Of a stretch of DNA of 64,000 bases, positions 59,639 to 64,000 are shown one piece after another. The stretch covers positions 16,622 through 80,621 of the forward strand of contig NZ_FMCW01000033.1 of assembly GCF_900091595.1 (NCBI RefSeq), in the 5' to 3' direction. Under the pieces are notes generated by a model. That model was not told the DNA's origin. It worked only from the letters and a program-made list of their open reading frames with translations, and made no database searches. This DNA comes from Micromonospora haikouensis (GTDB taxonomy: Bacteria > Actinomycetota > Actinomycetes > Mycobacteriales > Micromonosporaceae). Both the position numbers and the translations under genes were made by a program. How positions within the stretch are numbered: position 1 is the first letter of the stretch; the number at the start of each line of letters is the position of its first letter.

Positions 59639-60142
59639 ATGAGCAGTGAGCCGACCAGCGCCGCCGACGCCCGCAGCCGGGTGACCGAGCTGGTCCGCGC
59701 CGCGCGGATCTGCATGCTGACCACCATCGGGCTGGACGGTCGGCTGGTCAGCCGGCCGATGGGCCTGCAGGAGGCGGAGTTCGACGGCGACCTGTGGTTC
59801 TTCGCGTACGCCGACTCGGCCAAGGTCCGTCAGTTGCGGGTCAACCCGGAGGTCAACGTGGCCTTCGCCGACCAGCGCAACCACGCCCGGGTGTCGATCG
59901 CCGGCACCGCCGGGGAGGGGTACGACCGCCGGCACGCCGAGCGGCTGTGGCACCCGCTGCTCAAGACCTGGTTCCCCGCCGGACTGGACACCCCGGGGCT
60001 GACCCTGATCAAGGTGCACGCCGGCTCGGCCGAGTACTGGGACTCGCCGGGCAGCACCGTCGTCAACCTGCTCGGCCTCGCCAGGGCGGCGGTGGTGGGG
60101 AAGCCGCCGAGGGCGGGGGAGAACCGCGAGGTGACCTTCTGA
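59639..60142 (+). CDS. Pyridoxamine-5'-phosphate-oxidase-fold stress protein
   Basis: This 167-aa flavin-reductase-like barrel protein (general stress protein 26 type) has ARICMLTTIGLDGRLVSRPMGL, DLWFFAYADSAKVRQLRVNPEVNVAFAD and a C-terminal AEYWDSPGSTVVNL. It likely binds FMN or F420. ATG at 59639 with GAGGGAG upstream. The substrate is unknown. Confidence 0.88.
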   Translation: MSSEPTSAADARSRVTELVRAARICMLTTIGLDGRLVSRPMGLQEAEFDGDLWFFAYADSAKVRQLRVNPEVNVAFADQRNHARVSIAGTAGEGYDRRHAERLWHPLLKTWFPAGLDTPGLTLIKVHAGSAEYWDSPGSTVVNLLGLARAAVVGKPPRAGENREVTF

Positions 60143-60252
60143 GCGGTGGACGCCTGCCCGGGGCGCGCTGCCGGCGGATTGTCGCGGCGGCTACAGTTCG
60201 CAGGGACGGCCCGCCCCGGGCCGGCAACGGTGCCGAGGTCTGATCCGACACT

Positions 60253-60258
60253 TATCCT
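60253..60258 (+). promoter_or_regulatory. Possible -10 element of the phosphofructokinase gene
   Basis: TATCCT lies 47 bases before the start codon; no clear -35 is seen. Confidence 0.3.
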
Positions 60259-60304
60259 GGGGCAAATCGGGCTTCACCTGATGCTCCAGGAGGATGAGCA
60301 GATC

Positions 60305-61333
60305 ATGCGTATCGGCGTGCTCACCGGCGGCGGCGACTGCCCGGGTCTCAACGCGGTTATCCGGGCGGTGGTCCGCAAGGGCGTCGCCACCTACGGTCAC
60401 GAGTTCGTGGGCTTCCAGGACGGCTGGAAGGGCCCGCTGGAGGGCCTGTCCAAGCCCCTCGGCATCGCCGAGGTGCGGGGCATCCTGCCGCGCGGCGGCA
60501 CCATCCTCGGCTCGTCCCGCACCAACCCGTTCAAGATCGAGAACGGCGTGGAGCGGATCAAGGAGAACCTCGCCGCGCAGGGCGTGGACGCGCTGATCGC
60601 GATCGGCGGCGAGGACACCCTGGGCGTCGCCACCAAGCTGCACGAGCTGGGCGTCAACGTCGTCGGCGTGCCCAAGACGATCGACAACGACCTCGGCGCG
60701 ACCGACTACACCTTCGGCTTCGACACCGCCGTCAACATCGCCATGGAGGCGATCGACCGGCTGCACACCACCGCCGAGAGCCACCACCGCACCCTCGTCG
60801 TCGAGGTCATGGGCCGGCACGCCGGCTGGATCGCCCTGCACGCCGGCCTGGCCGGCGGCGCCAACGTCATCCTGCTGCCCGAGCGCAAGTTCGACGTCGA
60901 GCAGGTCGCCGGGTACGTCGAGAAGCGCTTCCAGCACCAGTACGCCCCGATCGTCGTCGTCGCCGAGGGCGCCCAGCCGCTCGACGGCCAGATGATCCTG
61001 CACAACCAGGAGCTGGACGCGTTCGGCCACGTCCGCCTCGGCGGCATCGGCCAGTGGCTCGCCGAGCAGCTCGAGGCCAAGACCGGCAAGGAGGCCCGCA
61101 CCGTCGTGCTGGGCCACATCCAGCGCGGCGGCACCCCGACCGCCTTCGACCGGGTGCTCGCCACCCGGCTCGGCCTCCAGGCGATCGACGCCGCCCACGA
61201 GGGCGACTGGGGCAAGATGGTCGCCATGCAGAGCACGGACATCGTCCGGGTCCCGCTGGCCGACGCCACGGCCGAGCTGAAGACCGTGCCGCTGGAGCGC
61301 TACGAAGAGGCCGAGGTCTTCTTCGGCAGCTGA
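60305..61333 (+). CDS. 6-phosphofructokinase with PPi-dependent residues
   Basis: This 342-aa enzyme phosphorylates fructose 6-phosphate. The family motifs GGGDCPGLNAVIR, PRGGTILGSSR, PKTIDNDLGATDYTFGFDTA and EVMGRHAGWIAL are present. Residue 104 is Asp (GGEDT) and residue 124 is Lys (PKTIDND), the pair that marks PPi-dependent phosphofructokinases, while ATP enzymes have Gly at 104. It should therefore use pyrophosphate and be reversible. The start at ATG 60305 is set by homology; the ATG at 60294 is out of frame. AGGAGG lies 11 bases upstream. Confidence 0.9.
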   Translation: MRIGVLTGGGDCPGLNAVIRAVVRKGVATYGHEFVGFQDGWKGPLEGLSKPLGIAEVRGILPRGGTILGSSRTNPFKIENGVERIKENLAAQGVDALIAIGGEDTLGVATKLHELGVNVVGVPKTIDNDLGATDYTFGFDTAVNIAMEAIDRLHTTAESHHRTLVVEVMGRHAGWIALHAGLAGGANVILLPERKFDVEQVAGYVEKRFQHQYAPIVVVAEGAQPLDGQMILHNQELDAFGHVRLGGIGQWLAEQLEAKTGKEARTVVLGHIQRGGTPTAFDRVLATRLGLQAIDAAHEGDWGKMVAMQSTDIVRVPLADATAELKTVPLERYEEAEVFFGS

Positions 61334-61424
61334 CGCCAACCCGGTGCGCGCGGCGGTTTCCCGTGTAGCCGCCGTGCGCGCCGCTCGGCCCCGCCGCCCG
61401 GCGGGCCACGAAAGGGGTACGACC

Positions 61425-62243
61425 ATGGCGGTGGGCGACCACACCGTTGCGGTGATCGGCGCGGGCAAGATCGGCGAGCTGATGCTCTCCGGGCTGCTGC
61501 GCTCCGGCTGGCCGGTCGGCCGGCTGCTGGCCACGGCCCGGCGGCCGATCCGCGCCGAGGAGCTGGCCACCCGCTACGGCGTACGGGTGGTCGACAACCT
61601 GACCGCCGTCGGCGAGGCCGACGTGCTGGCCATCTCCGTCAAGCCGCAGGACGCCGCCGCCCTGCTCGACGAGATCGGGCCGAAGGTGCCCGCCGACAAG
61701 CTGGTCATCTCGCTCTGCGCCGGCCTGCCGACCAGCTTCTTCAACCGGCGGCTGCCCGAGGGCACCCCCGTGGTGCGGGTCATGACCAACACCCCGGCCC
61801 TGGTCGACCAGGCGATGAGTGCCATCTCGGCCGGCGCCCACGCCACCGGCGAGCACCTCGCCCTGGCGGAGGAGATGTTCACGCCGCTGGGCGCGACCGT
61901 CCGGGTGCCCGAGTCGCAGCAGGACGCCGTCACCGCCCTGTCCGGCTCCGGGCCGGCCTACTTCTACCTCCTCGTCGAGGCGATGGTCGACGCCGGCATC
62001 CTGCTCGGCCTGCCCCGTCAGGTCGCCCACGAGCTGATCGTGCAGACCGCGATCGGCTCGGCGGTCATGCTGCGCGACTCCGGCGAGCACCCGGTCAAAC
62101 TGCGCGAGGCGGTCACCTCGCCCGCCGGCACCACGATCTCCGCCATCCGCGAGCTGGAGAACCACGGCGTACGCGCGGCGATGCTCGCGGCCCTCGAAGC
62201 GGCCCGCGACCGCGCCCGCGAACTGGCCGCCCAGTCCGAGTGA
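61425..62243 (+). CDS. proC: Pyrroline-5-carboxylate reductase
   Basis: ProC (272 aa) reduces pyrroline-5-carboxylate to proline with NAD(P)H. The Rossmann motif is VAVIGAGKIGELMLSG, then SVKPQDAAALLDE and MTNTPALVDQA, and the family signature AVTALSGSGPAYFYLLVEAMVDAGILLGL. The C-terminal VTSPAGTTISAIRELE is also typical. ATG at 61425 after AAAGGGG. It follows the phosphofructokinase gene by 91 bases, possibly as its own unit. Confidence 0.95.
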   Translation: MAVGDHTVAVIGAGKIGELMLSGLLRSGWPVGRLLATARRPIRAEELATRYGVRVVDNLTAVGEADVLAISVKPQDAAALLDEIGPKVPADKLVISLCAGLPTSFFNRRLPEGTPVVRVMTNTPALVDQAMSAISAGAHATGEHLALAEEMFTPLGATVRVPESQQDAVTALSGSGPAYFYLLVEAMVDAGILLGLPRQVAHELIVQTAIGSAVMLRDSGEHPVKLREAVTSPAGTTISAIRELENHGVRAAMLAALEAARDRARELAAQSE

Positions 62244-62255
62244 GGTCGACGGGCG

Positions 62256-63212
62256 ATGCCGGACGTGGGGGCTGACGACGTTCCGGATCTCGGCCCGCTG
62301 CCCGTACGCGTCGCCGTCGACGCGGCCCAGGTGCGCCGGCTCGTCGCCGGCCAGTTCCCGCACTGGGCCGACCTGCCGGTGGAGCCGGTCGCCGACGGCG
62401 GCTGGGACAACTGGACCTTCCGCCTCGGCACCGGCATGTCGGTACGCCTGCCGAGCGCGGTCGAGTACGCCGAGGCGGTCGCCAAGGAACACCGGTGGCT
62501 CCCCGTGCTCGCCTCCCGTCTCCCGCTGGCCGTCCCCACCCCGCTGGCGAAGGGCGGGCCCGGCGAGGGCTACCCGTACGCCTGGTCGGTCTACCGGTGG
62601 CTCGACGGCGAGACCGCGCGGGCGGACCGCATCGCCGACCCGGTCCGCTTCGCGCTCGACCTGGCCGGGTTCGTCGTGGCCCTGCAGGGTGTCGACGTCG
62701 CTGACGGTCCCCGCCCGGGCCGGCACAACTGGTATCGGGGCGGCACCCTGCGCACGTACGACGGGCTGGCCGACCGGGCGCTCACGGCTCTCGACGGGCG
62801 GATCGACGTGGGCCTGGCCGGCGAGGTCTGGCGACGCGCACTGGACGCGCGCTGGGACGGTGCGGAGCGCTGGTTCCACGGCGACCTCGCGCAGGGAAAC
62901 CTCCTGCTCGACGACGGGCACCTCGCGGCGATCATCGACTTCGGCACCTGCGGAGTCGGCGACCCGTCCTGTGACCTGGCGATCGCCTGGACGCTGCTGA
63001 CCGCCGAGGGCCGGCGGGCCTTCCGGGAGCGGCTGGCCGTGGACGACGCGACCTGGGCGCGCGGGCGTGGCTGGGCGCTCTGGAAGACCCTGGTCAGCTA
63101 CGCGAACGCGCCGGACGGCGGCGCGGCGGCGGCGACCTCACGGAGGGTCCTCGACGAGATCTTCGCCGAGTACACGGAGGGCGACACAACGGAGGGACCA
63201 TCGCCCGGGTAG
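62256..63212 (+). CDS. Aminoglycoside phosphotransferase (APH)-fold kinase
   Basis: This 318-aa protein has a kinase-like fold: GGWDNWTFRLG N-terminal nucleotide region, catalytic HGDLAQGNLLL and metal-binding IDFGTCG. It starts ATG at 62256, 12 bases after proC, so the two may be co-transcribed. APH-fold kinases act on antibiotics or small metabolites such as choline, fructosamine or amino-sugars. Sequence alone does not show which, and resistance should not be assumed. Confidence 0.88.
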   Translation: MPDVGADDVPDLGPLPVRVAVDAAQVRRLVAGQFPHWADLPVEPVADGGWDNWTFRLGTGMSVRLPSAVEYAEAVAKEHRWLPVLASRLPLAVPTPLAKGGPGEGYPYAWSVYRWLDGETARADRIADPVRFALDLAGFVVALQGVDVADGPRPGRHNWYRGGTLRTYDGLADRALTALDGRIDVGLAGEVWRRALDARWDGAERWFHGDLAQGNLLLDDGHLAAIIDFGTCGVGDPSCDLAIAWTLLTAEGRRAFRERLAVDDATWARGRGWALWKTLVSYANAPDGGAAAATSRRVLDEIFAEYTEGDTTEGPSPG

Positions 63213-63662
63213 CTCTCCGCCGCTGCCTTGAGAACTGGAATGGCGTCGATCTTCCGGGTGCCGAGGCTCTCCCGGCAGATGCGGGGCCAGCGCGACGGGA
63301 CGGGTGTCCATAGGGCAGCCCTCCGCAGAGTCGCACCGGTCGGGTCGTCGTACGGTGACCGCCCCAAAGCTTGGTAGCTCAGCGATCTTGGTACGAAACG
63401 GCCCCCATAGGGGCCGAAATCTACCAAGATCTACTAGTGGCGGGCGCCAACGCTCGCCTCGCCGGCGGTGATGAAGTGTCCTGCGCCGATGAAGCGGCGG
63501 GCTACCAACAGCGCGGCATCGTGGGCGGCTGGACCGCTATGGCTCGCCGAGGCGTCTGTGGCGAGCCACGGGGTGGAGATCACGCTCGAAGGCATCCACC
63601 GCTGACTTCAGCACGCAACTCTCGGTGGCGACACCGCAGAACACGAGGTCCGTCCAACCCTC
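63213..63662. other. Non-coding or relic interval before an IS element
   Basis: No convincing gene. The region holds a GATCTTGGTA palindrome at 63384-63431. Base composition is lower in GC than in the neighbours, suggesting acquired or decaying DNA. A minus-strand frame from 63427 includes sequence such as CRESLGTRKIDAIPVLKAA, but it lacks family signatures and I do not call it. Confidence 0.5.
63384..63431. repeat. GATCTTGGTA palindromic repeat
   Basis: 22-bp arms (63384-63405 and 63410-63431) with a 4-base loop and a few central mismatches: GATCTTGGTA and CGGCCCC blocks are exact. The ends GATC recall the TGATCA-ended palindromes elsewhere in the window. Confidence 0.75.
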
Positions 63663-64000
63663 CTAGTACTGCAACGGCGGGTCGTGGCTTCGGGTGGTGA
63701 TCGCTCGTTGGCTGGTTGTGGTGGATGCGGAGTTGGTCAAGTCGTGGGATGCCGGGTTGGAGGAGTTGTTCTTCCGGTTTGCGCATCGGTTCACTCGGGT
63801 GGAGCCGCGGCGGCGGGCGTGGGCGTATGTGCGGGGGTTGCTGGCGCCGTTGGAGCGGCGGAACGGCTGGACCCTCGCGGAGCAGGCTGGGCATGTGTCG
63901 CCGGATGGGTTGCAGGGCATGTTGTGTAGTCCGGCGTGGGACCGTGACGCGGTGCGCGATGACGTGCGCGACTACGTGGTCGAAGCGATCGGCGATCCGG
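63663..64000 (+). mobile_element. Left end of an IS701-family insertion sequence (cut by window edge)
   Basis: The element seems to begin at TACTGCAACGGC just after CTAG (63663-63666), which may be its duplicated target. Its transposase gene starts at 63697 and runs off the window. Codon use is less GC-rich (many TTG, GTT, CAT codons) than the host genes, in keeping with recent arrival. The exact ends cannot be fixed without the right terminus. Confidence 0.65.
63697..64000 (+). CDS. IS701-family transposase, N-terminal part
   Basis: About 101 codons are visible from GTG 63697 (GTG 63694 also in frame) to the edge, open throughout. The product has LFFRFAHRFTRVEPRRRAWAYVRGLLAPLERRNGWTLAEQAGHVSPDGLQ and WDRDAVRDDVRDYVVEAIGDP, which is the conserved N-terminal region of IS701-type DDE transposases. 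The catalytic residues lie beyond the window, so whether it is intact is unknown. Confidence 0.85.
   Translation, partial: MIARWLVVVDAELVKSWDAGLEELFFRFAHRFTRVEPRRRAWAYVRGLLAPLERRNGWTLAEQAGHVSPDGLQGMLCSPAWDRDAVRDDVRDYVVEAIGDP

Noticed and set aside
60294..60596. ATG right after AGGAGG, possible upstream start for the phosphofructokinase
   Set aside because: It is out of frame with the enzyme; the frame yields a Ser/Arg-rich shadow without family motifs. The spacing may still influence initiation.
62256..63212. Reading the APH-fold kinase as an aminoglycoside resistance gene
   Set aside because: The fold is shared by many metabolic kinases and nothing in the sequence or context shows an antibiotic substrate.
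63361..63400. TTGGTAGCTCAGCG resembles a tRNA D-arm
   Set aside because: No T-arm (GGTTCGAATC-like) or acceptor stem pairs at the right distance; part of it belongs to the 63384-63431 palindrome.

Overview
This window looks like chromosomal DNA of a high-GC actinomycete, most likely Micromonospora or a close relative in the Micromonosporaceae. GC is very high throughout and GTG/TTG starts are common. Many proteins match actinobacterial families: three-helix QcrA, CtaF, DUF3043, DUF397/XRE pairs, a PF04672 methyltransferase and an IS701-type transposase. No rRNA, tRNA or CRISPR array was seen. Names rest on reading motifs and remembered homologues; no database search was run.

Layout. 1-4916 is the 5' part of a very long disordered WG-repeat protein cut by the window edge. 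5077-7725 is a three-gene ABC exporter operon ending in a palindromic element. 7739-11200 (minus) holds DUF3043, murA and nadA. 11288-14327 (plus) holds glycerate kinase, erpA and an adenosine-kinase-type PfkB kinase. 14343-16014 is an accessory pocket: two palindromic repeats, a DUF397/XRE pair and a divergent 100-aa gene across a perfect palindromic operator candidate. 16034-26842 is the sulfur-relay pair (cysteine desulfurase, TusA) and the aerobic respiratory cluster: ctaC, ctaF, ctaE and qcrCAB on plus, with a zinc-binding small protein, trpD, a pseudo-receiver and ctaG-like on minus. 27036-33785 holds DUF4142, a stand-alone Lrp ligand domain, a sugar nucleotidyltransferase, NUDIX, a RelA/SpoT homologue and a DnaQ-UvrC hybrid. 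33857-38440 (plus) holds NYN, a Cys-rich small protein, M48 protease and pimB. 38451-45457 (minus) holds GGDEF-EAL, a methyltransferase, a NarL-type two-component pair and fadD15. 45579-50893 (plus) holds SRPBCC, an SCO2127-like protein, ROK glucokinase, an EEP phosphatase, a flavin monooxygenase and an alpha/beta hydrolase lacking its nucleophile. 50975-58831 holds otsA, a membrane protein, a 313-bp nested inverted repeat, an adenylate cyclase/AAA protein and a Crp-family regulator. 59077-63212 (plus) holds an Rv2179c-like exoribonuclease, a flavin/PLP oxidase-fold protein, a phosphofructokinase with PPi-type residues, proC and an APH-fold kinase. The right edge is the start of an IS701-type insertion sequence.

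The order glycerate kinase-erpA-adoK-ctaC-ctaF-trpD-ctaE-qcrCAB-(Rv2191-like)-pimB-fadD15-SRPBCC-Rv2179c-like closely follows the M. tuberculosis Rv2205c-Rv2179c region, so most of the window is conserved actinobacterial core. The less ordinary material is the set of palindromic repeats scattered between genes, the XRE/DUF397/100-aa module, a cyclase whose N-terminal zinc ribbons have no conventional start codon, and the PPi-type phosphofructokinase.
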